Of a stretch of DNA of 5,273 nt, positions 1 through 5,273 are shown piece by piece. Source of the stretch: Clostridiales bacterium (GTDB taxonomy: Bacteria > Bacillota > Clostridia > Oscillospirales > QAKW01); the NCBI GenBank assembly GCA_003343605.1, contig QAKW01000064.1, forward strand, positions 1 through 5,273, read 5' to 3'. Under the pieces are notes generated by a model. That model was not told where the DNA came from and did not search any database. It saw only the letters and a list, made by a program, of their open reading frames with translations. The number at the start of each line of letters is the position of its first letter. Position 1 is the stretch's first letter. The position numbers and the translations under genes were made by a program.

Positions 1-65
1 GGCCGGTTTCGAAAGCTTTATTTAACTGCTAAAGGCCTGCCGCTCCCTTTTTTAAAAAACAGGAA

Positions 66-99
66 CAGGCTTAAAAAGGCGCGCGCCTTTTTAAGCCTG
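66..99 (-). terminator. Intrinsic terminator of rpsO (34-bp perfect palindrome)
   Basis: The two 17-base halves, 66-82 and 83-99, are exact reverse complements. Read as RNA from the minus strand this gives a stem of about 15 bp with a 4-nt GCGC loop. Its core is AAAAA-GGCGCGCGCC-TTTTT, the A-tract / GC stem / T-tract layout of a Rho-independent terminator. It starts 10 bases past the rpsO stop codon, so it most likely ends the rpsO transcript. Because it is symmetrical it could also stop transcripts entering from the other side. A separate T6A6 tract (48-59) lies just beyond it. Confidence 0.85.
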
Positions 100-109
100 C
101 GATTTCCCG

Positions 110-376
110 TTACTTCCTGATATTGAGCTTTTCAATAATGGCGCGATAGCGGTTGATATCGTTTTTGATCAGATAGTTGAGAAGATTTCTTCTGTTACCA
201 ACCATTTTCAGCAGCCCGCGGCGGGAATGATGATCGTTTGGATTCTGCCTCAGGTGCTCGGTAAGCTCGTTGATTCGGGCGGTCAGAATTGCGATCTGCA
301 CCTCCGGGGAGCCGGTATCGTTTTCATGCAGCCGGTTGGCCGCAATCACGGAATCCTTTGTTTCTTTCTTCAGCAT
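110..376 (-). CDS. rpsO: 30S ribosomal protein S15
   Basis: Encodes the primary 16S rRNA-binding protein S15, which nucleates assembly of the 30S platform by binding the central-domain three-way junction. The 88-residue product is the normal family length and carries the S15 signature almost intact: TGSPEVQIA (21-29), the LT-RI-EL-HL helix (31-42), DHHSRRGLLKMV (48-59) with the RNA-contacting His/Ser/Arg residues, RRNLLNYL (62-69) and the C-terminal RY-I--L-IR stretch. The start at 376 was chosen over an in-frame ATG at 397 because AAGGTG lies 8 nt upstream of 376 and S15 proteins begin at this point; the upstream ATG would add seven atypical residues (MKKGETH). It has its own promoter and terminator, so it appears to be transcribed alone; in many Firmicutes pnp follows rpsO, but the window ends before this can be tested. 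Confidence 0.98.
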   Translation of the reverse strand: MLKKETKDSVIAANRLHENDTGSPEVQIAILTARINELTEHLRQNPNDHHSRRGLLKMVGNRRNLLNYLIKNDINRYRAIIEKLNIRK

Positions 377-467
377 GTGTGTTTCACCTTTCTTCATTTA
401 TTGTGCGGCCAGAGCCGGGGAACCGCCCGGTGATGAGGCGCGAAACCAGGCCCGGTCACATTGACAA
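377..467 (-). promoter_or_regulatory. rpsO 5' leader, candidate S15 autoregulatory RNA
   Basis: The predicted rpsO transcript starts near 467, leaving about 90 nt before the start codon, long for a small ribosomal protein gene. The leader is GC-rich. In plus-strand coordinates CCGGG (415-419) can pair with CCCGG at 426-430 across a 6-nt loop, or with a second CCCGG at 451-455; the two pairings exclude each other. A GCGG/CCGC pair (404-410 with the 423-426 region) is also possible. S15 of many bacteria represses its own translation by binding a leader that mimics its rRNA site, and several unrelated leader classes are known. Assignment to this role is inference from position, length and pairing; I cannot match it to a specific class. 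Confidence 0.4.
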
Positions 468-473
468 TTTCGC

Positions 474-502
474 ATTATACAACATTTTTTAAAAAATGTA
501 AA
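474..502 (-). promoter_or_regulatory. Sigma-A-type promoter of rpsO
   Basis: On the minus strand TTTACA (502-497) and TATAAT (479-474) are separated by 17 bp, a perfect -10 and a 5/6 match to the -35 at ideal spacing. Immediately upstream (503-520) the minus strand reads as an A-rich tract resembling an UP element, as expected for a strongly expressed ribosomal gene. The spacer itself holds an 18-bp palindrome, described separately. Confidence 0.8.
482..499. repeat. 18-bp perfect AT-rich palindrome in the rpsO promoter spacer
   Basis: ACATTTTTTAAAAAATGT is its own reverse complement (9-bp half sites ACATTTTTT). It overlaps the last bases of the rpsO -35 box and fills most of the spacer. It could be a dimeric-repressor operator, a bent A-tract structure, or chance in AT-rich DNA. 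Its position in the promoter is seen; a regulatory role is inference. Confidence 0.55.
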
Positions 503-530
503 TACCCTTTTTATTTTTATCCCGGAAACC

Positions 531-560
531 TTGCATTTTATCCCCTTTCTATAGTATAAT
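531..560 (+). promoter_or_regulatory. Sigma-A-type promoter of the lipoprotein / two-component operon
   Basis: TTGCAT (531-536) and TATAAT (555-560) are 18 bp apart: a 4/6 -35 and perfect -10. A second TATAAT lies at 564-569 but has no -35 at proper spacing. Transcription would begin near 567, giving a short leader of about 24 nt with GAGGA (582-586) just before the ATG at 591. This is the only strong promoter seen ahead of the four tightly packed plus-strand genes. Confidence 0.7.
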
Positions 561-590
561 GGATATAATCTTACATTTTATGAGGACGTT

Positions 591-1874
591 ATGAAGAAAA
601 GAGGCTTGCTTTCAGCATTAATAGCGGCGGCGGTGATCAGCCTTTCATCCTGCTCGGCCCTTACCGGTGATCTTACGGGGATGCTCACCCCGCCGACCCT
701 GAGCTCGGGCCGGGAGGCGCTGACCCGGGCGATCCATGCTGCGGTGGGGGAGAGCTACGAGCTGGTTTATCCCCAGGCCGGCTCCTACCGGACCGGGATC
801 ATTTCCGTGGATCTGACAGGCAACGGCCAGACGGAGGCGGTCTGCTTCTATAAACCGACGGCTACCGGCGGAAAGCTGAGCTTTCTGGTGATGGAAAACC
901 GCGCGGGCGAATGGGTGCAGCTGGCGAAGGGTGAGAGCGACGCCGCTTCGGTAGGCCGGGTGGCCTTTGGCGATATCAACGGCGACGGCATGGGCGAGAT
1001 TATTGTGGGCTGGCAGTATTTGACCGACAGCGACGGCAGCTACGATATTTACGCCCTGGAGGGCGGCCGGGCCGTAAGCAAATATACCGGCCTTTATACC
1101 CGCTTTACCCTGCTGGAAGAAGATGATTACTGCGCACTGGTGGTGATGAGCCGCAATGCGGTGACCAAATCGGTGACAGCCTCGCTGGTGGCGCTTCACG
1201 GCGGTGCCATCGGGCTGGTAAACACGGTGGCGATGAACAGCCGCTCGGCTTCGTATCTGAGCGTTACCGCCGGCAGAACCACCGCCGGCCGGCCGGCGGT
1301 TTATGTGGATGAGCAGCTGGAAGGCGGGCAATGCGCCACGGAGGTTCTGGTAATAGGCGAGCAGGGGCGCCTGACCAACGAGCTGCTGACGCAGCAGAGC
1401 GCGGCAACGATACGGGTTACCCCGGTTTACTGCCAGGATGTGAATCACGACGGGATCCCGGAAATCCCGCTGGAGGAGGCGCTGCCCGCCTATACCCGCA
1501 AGGGGGTGGAGGAAAACCTTTACCTGATTCACTGGAACGCCTTTGATGGCCAGCAGCTCAACCCGGTTTCCCACGCCTTTGTGGATACAACGGAGCAGTT
1601 TTCGCTCTCTTACCCGGAAGACTGGTATGGAAAGGTCACCGTGGAGCGCTCTGCGGATAACAACCGCTCTTTTCTCTTTAAATCGATGGAGGGGGAGCTG
1701 CTCTTTACCATTCGGGTTTACGGCCTTTCGGAATATTCCGAGGCGCTGGGGCGCGAGGGGTGGCGCAAGCTGTATTCCGACAGCGACCATATCTATACCG
1801 TTTACTGCGAACCGGAAAATTCGCTGAATATCGGCTACACAAAGGTTTACAGCCTTTTTAATGTTATCAGTTAG
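591..1874 (+). CDS. Secreted lipoprotein with FG-GAP/VCBS-like Asp-rich loops
   Basis: The 427-residue protein starts with a type II signal peptide: basic MKKR, a hydrophobic stretch (6-18) and lipobox L18-S-S-C21, so mature protein should be attached by Cys21 to the outer face of the membrane. Three similar loops follow: VDLTGNGQTE (73-82), DINGDGMGE (128-136) and DVNHDGIPE (283-291). The last two match the D-x-N-x-D-G-x-x-E pattern of calcium-binding FG-GAP/VCBS or EF-hand-like loops, each next to a beta strand, suggesting a propeller-like body. Residues 330-427 (FSLSYPEDWYGKV onward) look like a separate C-terminal domain. The exact function is not recognised. The gene opens the operon, and its TAG stop lies inside the TTAGGAG ribosome binding site of the response regulator, so translation is probably coupled. 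An accessory role in signal sensing for the downstream kinase is inference; a substrate-binding or structural lipoprotein is possible. The start has GAGGA 4 nt upstream. Confidence 0.9.
   Translation: MKKRGLLSALIAAAVISLSSCSALTGDLTGMLTPPTLSSGREALTRAIHAAVGESYELVYPQAGSYRTGIISVDLTGNGQTEAVCFYKPTATGGKLSFLVMENRAGEWVQLAKGESDAASVGRVAFGDINGDGMGEIIVGWQYLTDSDGSYDIYALEGGRAVSKYTGLYTRFTLLEEDDYCALVVMSRNAVTKSVTASLVALHGGAIGLVNTVAMNSRSASYLSVTAGRTTAGRPAVYVDEQLEGGQCATEVLVIGEQGRLTNELLTQQSAATIRVTPVYCQDVNHDGIPEIPLEEALPAYTRKGVEENLYLIHWNAFDGQQLNPVSHAFVDTTEQFSLSYPEDWYGKVTVERSADNNRSFLFKSMEGELLFTIRVYGLSEYSEALGREGWRKLYSDSDHIYTVYCEPENSLNIGYTKVYSLFNVIS
1281..1300. repeat. 20-bp perfect GC palindrome inside the lipoprotein gene
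   Basis: ACCGCCGGCCGGCCGGCGGT equals its own reverse complement and centres on GGCCGGCC. Its first nine bases (ACCGCCGGC) also occur 15 bp upstream at 1266-1274, encoding a duplicated Thr-Ala-Gly-Arg peptide (residues 226-234 region). It may simply follow from GC-rich Ala/Gly/Arg/Pro codons, though in mRNA it would form a stable hairpin. Confidence 0.6.
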
Positions 1875-1890
1875 GAGATCAGAAAACGCC

Positions 1891-2592
1891 ATGAAAAAAG
1901 TATTGGTTTTGGAAGATGAAGAAGCGATCCGGGGGTTTGTTGTGCTCAATCTCAGGCGCGCGGGCTATGAAACCGTGGAGGCCGCGACCGGTGAGGAGGC
2001 CCTTTCGGTTTTCGATGGCAACCCCGATATCGATATTGCCGTTTTGGATGTGATGCTGCCGGGGATCGACGGGCTGGAGGTCTGCAAAACAATCCGCGCC
2101 TCCAATCAGAAAATCGGCATTATTATGCTGACTGCCAAGGCGCAGGAAAACGATAAGGTGGCCGGGCTGATGAACGGCGCCGACGATTATGTTGCCAAGC
2201 CCTTTTCGCCGCTGGAGCTGATCGTGCGGGTAGACAGCCTTTACCGCCGGGTGCAGATGATGAAGGGGGTTCCCGCGGAGAACAGCGACGAGATCAGCGA
2301 CGGCCCCTTTACCCTCAATATCAAAAGCCGGGTGCTGACGAAAAACAGCGGCAGGGTAGAGCTGACGCAGGTGGAATTCCAGCTGATGAAGCTGTTTCTG
2401 GAAAATACCGGGCGCGCCTTTTCCCGCGAGGAAATTTTCCGGGAGGTCTGGGGCGATAATTTCGGCGGCGACCGGCATAAAATCGTGGATGTGAATATCC
2501 GGCGGCTGCGGCTGAAAATCGAAGATGATCCTTCCGCGCCGGTTTATATCCAGACCGTTTGGGGCTTCGGCTATCGGTGGGGGAATGAATAA
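1891..2592 (+). CDS. Two-component response regulator, OmpR/PhoB family
   Basis: The 233-residue protein is a phosphorylation-controlled transcription factor of standard length. The receiver domain (about 2-120) has the acidic pocket E8-D9-E10, phospho-acceptor D53 in VLDVMLPG, the switch Thr T81 in IMLTAK and the conserved K103 in AKPFSP. The C-terminal winged helix (about 135-232) shows ELTQVEFQLMKLFLENTGRAFSR, the REEIFREVWG turn, the recognition helix HKIVDVNIRRLRLKIE and the wing ending VWGFGYRW. The ATG at 1891 was preferred to one at 1861, which lies within the lipoprotein gene and adds ten unrelated residues; AGGAGA (1873-1878) sits 12 nt upstream, a slightly long spacing. The kinase gene overlaps its end by 8 nt, so the two are partners. 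Its DNA targets cannot be read from the sequence. It is close to the PhoB/ResD/WalR group, but I do not assign a named gene. Confidence 0.97.
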   Translation: MKKVLVLEDEEAIRGFVVLNLRRAGYETVEAATGEEALSVFDGNPDIDIAVLDVMLPGIDGLEVCKTIRASNQKIGIIMLTAKAQENDKVAGLMNGADDYVAKPFSPLELIVRVDSLYRRVQMMKGVPAENSDEISDGPFTLNIKSRVLTKNSGRVELTQVEFQLMKLFLENTGRAFSREEIFREVWGDNFGGDRHKIVDVNIRRLRLKIEDDPSAPVYIQTVWGFGYRWGNE

Positions 2593-4111
2593 AAAGGGCT
2601 TTTTTAAAAATCTGAAAAAACGCGCGCAGAGCCTGCAAAAAAAGGCCAGGCGCTGGGCCGCGCTGATTCAGAAGCATATCTTTACCGGCATCACCCGCCG
2701 CTGGCTGATCAATGTGTTCGGCGTGACGATGCTGGTGGTGATTCTGGTGTTTTCGATCCTGTGCGCCATTATCAAGAATTTTTATTATTCCAGCTGTGTC
2801 AGCACCCTCTCCGCCAGCGGGGAATATATGGCGAAATATTTCGAGCGGTATATTTATCCGGAATATCACAGTGTTTCGGCCGGATTTATGGCCATGGTGG
2901 AAGATTTTGAAGATAAGAGCACCATGGAGATGCAGGTTGCCTCCATGAACGGCAGCCTGGTTTTCTCTTCTACCGGCTTCGAAATCGAAACCCTGAGCGA
3001 AACAGCGGATCTGCTGCAGGCCAGGAGCGGCAAGGCGGCCAGCTGGATCGGCTATTATGAGCCCTCCGATGAGCGGGTGGTGAGCGTTTCGATGCCGCTT
3101 TATACCGATGATGGGATTCTGGTGGGAACCGTGCGGATGATGTCCTCACTCCGGCAGGTAGACCGGGCGCTGATGAATCTTAATTTTATCATTGTGAGCA
3201 TCGGGTTCTTTATTATTCTGCTGACCGCGTTTACCGGCACCTATTTTATCAAATCGATCGTTTTGCCGGTGGGCTACATCAACGATACGGCGGAAGAGAT
3301 TTCAAAAGGGAACATGACGGCGCGGGTGAAGGTGATTGAAAAGAACGATGAGATCGGCCAGCTCTGCCAAACGATCAATACCATGGCCGAGGAACTTTCG
3401 CAGACGGAAAAGCTCAAAAACGATTTTATCTCCTCCATTTCCCATGAGCTGCGCACGCCGCTTACCGCCATCCGCGGCTGGACGGAAACGATGCTGGCAG
3501 GCGGCGAGGCGCTCGACAGCACCACCCGCCGGGGCGTTGAGATTATTTACAGTGAAACCGAGCGGCTTTCCAAAATGGTGGAGGAGCTGCTGGATATGTC
3601 GCGCATGCAGAACGGCAGCCTGAAGCTCTCGGTGGAGCAGTGCGACCTGCTGGCCGAATTTGAAGAGACGGTTTTCATGATGTGTGAGCGGGCGAAGAGC
3701 GAAGAGATTCTGATTGAATATGTGCCGGAGGAGGAGACGATTCCGGCGCTGGTGGATAAAGACCGGGTAAAGCAGGTATTCTTTAATGTGATCGATAATG
3801 CGATCAAGCATTCCCACCGGGGCGGCCGGATCGAGATCGCGGCGCGGATCGTGGAACAGCGCGCGCTTTTTATCGTGCAGGATTTCGGCGAGGGTATCAG
3901 CGAAGCGGATCTGCCGCCTATTAAGGATATGTTTTACAAGGGGCAGTCGCAGAAGCGGGGCAGCGGCATCGGGCTGGGCTGTTCAGATGAAATCATGCAG
4001 CTGCACGGCGGATCGCTGGAGATTGAAAGCCAGTTGAACGTGGGAACGGTGGTCACCATTGCCTTCCCGATTAAAGCGAAAGAAGAGGAAAAACAGCTTG
4101 CAGCAGATTGA
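2585..4111 (+). CDS. Membrane sensor histidine kinase (HAMP-HisKA-HATPase)
   Basis: The 508-residue kinase should autophosphorylate on His and pass phosphate to the adjoining regulator. Order: a 40-residue N-terminal segment with 13 Lys/Arg and no acidic residues; transmembrane segment 1 (about 41-63); an extracytoplasmic domain (about 64-199) of PAS/Cache-like character ending VSVSMPLYTDDGILVGTVR; transmembrane segment 2 (about 200-222); HAMP (about 223-275); HisKA with SHELRTP (H287); and a HATPase domain with N-box NVIDNAIKHS (401-410), G1 DFGEGI (433-438), F-box MFYKG and G2 GSGIGLG (459-465). All catalytic motifs are present, in the WalK/PhoR-like class. The start at 2585 overlaps the regulator stop (ATGAATAA), giving translational coupling; an earlier ATG at 2525 would overlap by 68 nt and adds a low-quality extension. 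A GGTGGGGG tract precedes the start. The signal sensed is unknown. Confidence 0.96.
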   Translation: MNKKGFFKNLKKRAQSLQKKARRWAALIQKHIFTGITRRWLINVFGVTMLVVILVFSILCAIIKNFYYSSCVSTLSASGEYMAKYFERYIYPEYHSVSAGFMAMVEDFEDKSTMEMQVASMNGSLVFSSTGFEIETLSETADLLQARSGKAASWIGYYEPSDERVVSVSMPLYTDDGILVGTVRMMSSLRQVDRALMNLNFIIVSIGFFIILLTAFTGTYFIKSIVLPVGYINDTAEEISKGNMTARVKVIEKNDEIGQLCQTINTMAEELSQTEKLKNDFISSISHELRTPLTAIRGWTETMLAGGEALDSTTRRGVEIIYSETERLSKMVEELLDMSRMQNGSLKLSVEQCDLLAEFEETVFMMCERAKSEEILIEYVPEEETIPALVDKDRVKQVFFNVIDNAIKHSHRGGRIEIAARIVEQRALFIVQDFGEGISEADLPPIKDMFYKGQSQKRGSGIGLGCSDEIMQLHGGSLEIESQLNVGTVVTIAFPIKAKEEEKQLAAD

Positions 4112-4112
4112 T

Positions 4113-4664
4113 ATGGCTATTTTAAACTGGATCCAGGCGCATCTGACCGGCGGGTTTCTCACGCAGGTGCTGCGCGTAGTAACCTATTTCGGGGAGTTCG
4201 GCGCGGGCTGGATTTTGATCGCGCTGATTCTGCTCTGCCGCAAAAAGACCCGCAGGGCCGGTCTTACTATGGGGGCGGCTTTGCTGCTGGGCCTGGTTTT
4301 CGGTGAGCTGCTGCTCAAAAATCTGATTCAGAGGCCCCGGCCGTTTATGTTGCGGCCGGAGGTCTCTTTGCTGATTTTCGAGCCTTTCGGCTACTCTTTC
4401 CCCTCCGGGCACGCCACCTCCTCGTTTGCGGCGGCGGTTTCGCTTTTCTTTTGCAACCGGCGGCTGGGCGCCGCCGCGCTGGCGCTGGCGGTGCTGATCG
4501 CCTTTTCGAGAATGTATTTTTTCGTGCATTTCCTCACCGATGTGCTGTTTGGCGCGGCGCTCGGAACCGGCTGCGCGTTTCTGGCACGGTTTCTCATCCA
4601 GCGCGCGGCGCAGCGGGGATCTGCGGGGCGCGCGGGACCTGCCGGCGGCCGGGAGGGCTTGTAA
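4113..4664 (+). CDS. PAP2-family membrane phosphatase
   Basis: The 183-residue membrane enzyme belongs to the type 2 phosphatidic acid phosphatase family, which hydrolyses lipid phosphates such as undecaprenyl pyrophosphate, phosphatidate or phosphatidylglycerol phosphate on the outer face of the membrane. The three-part active site is complete: K69-x6-R76-P77, P97-S-G-H100, and S132-R133-x5-H139-x3-D143 (nucleophile and acid/base histidines H139 and H100). About five hydrophobic segments are visible (near 29-41, 50-68, 102-116, 118-133, 140-162). Residues 165-183 form a hydrophilic Gly/Arg/Ala-rich tail. The ATG at 4113 lies one base past the kinase TGA and has no good ribosome binding site, so it depends on coupled translation; the longer reading from 4059 overlaps the kinase and adds a Lys/Arg-rich stretch. 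The exact substrate cannot be told; BcrC/UppP-type recycling is one plausible role. Confidence 0.93.
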   Translation: MAILNWIQAHLTGGFLTQVLRVVTYFGEFGAGWILIALILLCRKKTRRAGLTMGAALLLGLVFGELLLKNLIQRPRPFMLRPEVSLLIFEPFGYSFPSGHATSSFAAAVSLFFCNRRLGAAALALAVLIAFSRMYFFVHFLTDVLFGAALGTGCAFLARFLIQRAAQRGSAGRAGPAGGREGL

Positions 4665-4687
4665 TTTTGGAAATTTTCTGGTAAACT
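4659..4687 (+). promoter_or_regulatory. Weak candidate promoter ahead of the RCC1-like gene
   Basis: TTGTAA (4659-4664) and TAAACT (4682-4687) are 17 bp apart, each a 4/6 match to the sigma-A boxes. The short AT-rich gap after the phosphatase gene has no visible terminator, so read-through from the operon is equally likely. Confidence 0.2.
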
Positions 4688-4699
4688 GAAGAGGTTACT

Positions 4700-4720
4700 A
4701 TGTGTAGGAGGATCGTTTGA
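4700..4720 (+). CDS. Possible six-codon leader ORF (MCRRIV)
   Basis: An ATG at 4700, 5 nt after AAGAGG (4689-4694), opens a six-codon frame whose TGA (4718-4720) overlaps the ATG of the next gene as TGATG. Its two Arg codons AGG-AGG are the ribosome binding site of that gene. It may be chance, since any ATG in this frame would read the same bases. Confidence 0.15.
   Translation: MCRRIV
4706..4711 (+). promoter_or_regulatory. Strong ribosome binding site deciding the start at 4720
   Basis: AGGAGG lies 8 nt before the ATG at 4720, the consensus sequence at ideal spacing. It fixes the start of the incomplete gene and is much stronger than the sites before the kinase and phosphatase, indicating independent translation. 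Confidence 0.8.
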
Positions 4721-5273
4721 TGCTGGAATACGGCCTGATCATCGGCGTGGTGCTTTATTATTTTTATACCGTAACCTGCATCTTTTTTTCGGTGCAGATC
4801 GCACGTCTGAAGGGAAGAAAGCGGGGCTGGGGCTGGCTGGGGCTGTTTTTGGGGCTGATCGGCCTGATCATTGTGTGCTTTCTGCCGAACGCTAAGGGCG
4901 TGACCGGCGAAACCAATCCGCTCAAGGCCGCCTTTCGCAAAGTGCGCGGCATTTCCCCGGTGGCAACCTGGATCGTGGTTGCAGGAGCGGTGGTGGTGGC
5001 CGGCGGCGCGCTGCTGGGCAACCGGCTGACGCTCTATCTGGAAAACCGCGCGTATGTGCGGGAGCTGAGCGACCGGAAGGGCGACACGCAGACGGTGCTG
5101 AGCCCTTCTACCATTCAGGGAAAGGTGCAGGCGGTTTGCGCGGGCGACGGCAATAATTTTGCCATTACCGAAAGCGGCGATCTTTACGGCTGGGGCAGCA
5201 TTGATCTTTCCCCGCTGGATGAATCCGGCAGGCTTTATGAAAAAGCGGAGAAGATCCAGGTGGTAGGCGATAC
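4720..5273 (+). CDS. Membrane protein with RCC1-type repeat, 3' end cut by window
   Basis: The frame is open from 4720 to the window end (184 complete codons, no stop). Hydrophobic segments are seen at about 4-26, 40-56 and 81-101. The stretch RLKGRKRGWGWLGLFLGLIG, running on to FLP (about 29-56), resembles a short membrane motif common at the N-termini of small bacterial membrane proteins. After a charged linker, residues 136-159 read VQAVCAGDGNNFAITESGDLYGWG, matching the RCC1 repeat pattern (V-x-A-G-x-x-[HN]-x-x-A-[IL]-x-x-x-G-x-[LV]-Y-x-W-G). It is followed by EKIQVVGD, as expected at the start of the next blade. RCC1 repeats of about 50 residues usually form a seven-bladed propeller, so most of the protein should lie beyond the window. 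Its role is unknown; a protein- or ligand-binding domain attached to the membrane is inference. Topology is uncertain because both loops between the hydrophobic segments are basic. Confidence 0.85.
   Translation, partial: MLEYGLIIGVVLYYFYTVTCIFFSVQIARLKGRKRGWGWLGLFLGLIGLIIVCFLPNAKGVTGETNPLKAAFRKVRGISPVATWIVVAGAVVVAGGALLGNRLTLYLENRAYVRELSDRKGDTQTVLSPSTIQGKVQAVCAGDGNNFAITESGDLYGWGSIDLSPLDESGRLYEKAEKIQVVGD

Noticed and set aside
1..60. Possible start of a pnp gene or promoter left of the rpsO terminator
   Set aside because: pnp often follows rpsO, but there is no start codon with a ribosome binding site on the minus strand here and no convincing -35/-10 pair.
461..466. A consensus TTGACA on the plus strand
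   Set aside because: No acceptable -10 box lies 16-18 bp downstream; it falls at the predicted rpsO transcription start and appears to be chance.
645..1949. A 434-codon open frame on the minus strand opposite the lipoprotein gene
   Set aside because: It lies antisense to a gene with a clear signal peptide, promoter and operon context; its translation is rich in Arg, His, Gln and Ala with no recognisable domain, as expected of a shadow frame in GC-rich DNA.
2591..2604. AAAAAG-GG-CTTTTT hairpin at the regulator/kinase junction as terminator or frameshift site
   Set aside because: The loop would be only 2 nt and the stem is almost all A-T; the T/A runs are not in the phase needed for a slippery heptamer in the kinase frame, and the two genes are clearly coupled.
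1879..2869. Minus-strand open frames opposite the regulator and kinase (1879-2478 and 2321-2869)
   Set aside because: They are antisense to unmistakable response-regulator and kinase motifs, overlap each other, and show no family resemblance.
4764..5021. An 85-codon minus-strand frame in the last gene
   Set aside because: The plus-strand frame has a perfect ribosome binding site, membrane segments and an RCC1 motif; the minus frame has a low-complexity Pro/Thr/Ala translation.

Overview
The window looks like a chromosomal segment of a GC-rich, Gram-positive anaerobe of the class Clostridia, most plausibly Oscillospirales/Ruminococcaceae-like. This rests on a Firmicutes-type rpsO, strong AGGAGG-like ribosome binding sites, clear sigma-A promoters in AT-rich intergenic DNA, a typical lipobox lipoprotein and an OmpR/PhoB-class two-component pair. 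The assignment is inferred from general character, not from a search. There are no mobile elements, CRISPR arrays, tRNAs or rRNAs.

Layout. Bases 1-109 hold the 3' flank of rpsO, with a 34-bp perfect palindrome that should be its terminator; nothing else is supported there. Bases 110-376 (minus strand) encode ribosomal protein S15, with a roughly 90-nt structured leader and its own promoter at 474-502. The divergent intergenic region (377-590) also carries a plus-strand sigma-A promoter (531-560).

That promoter drives a tightly packed set on the plus strand: a secreted lipoprotein with FG-GAP/EF-hand-like Asp-rich loops (591-1874), an OmpR/PhoB-family response regulator (1891-2592), a membrane sensor histidine kinase (2585-4111) and a PAP2-family membrane phosphatase (4113-4664). 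The spacings are 16 nt, an 8-nt overlap and 1 nt, so these four are almost certainly one operon. After a 55-nt gap with a strong ribosome binding site comes a fifth gene (4720 to the window end, incomplete). It encodes a protein with three N-terminal hydrophobic segments followed by the beginning of an RCC1-type beta-propeller repeat.

How the genes may work together (inference): the kinase has an extracytoplasmic sensor domain of about 135 residues, the lipoprotein would sit on the outer face of the membrane where it could touch that domain or its ligand, and the PAP2 enzyme would dephosphorylate a lipid phosphate such as undecaprenyl pyrophosphate. This suggests an envelope-sensing or envelope-homeostasis unit. 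The RCC1 protein could be a further membrane-attached member of the same set. No part of this is proven from sequence alone, and the individual families are well known; the combination is the point of interest.
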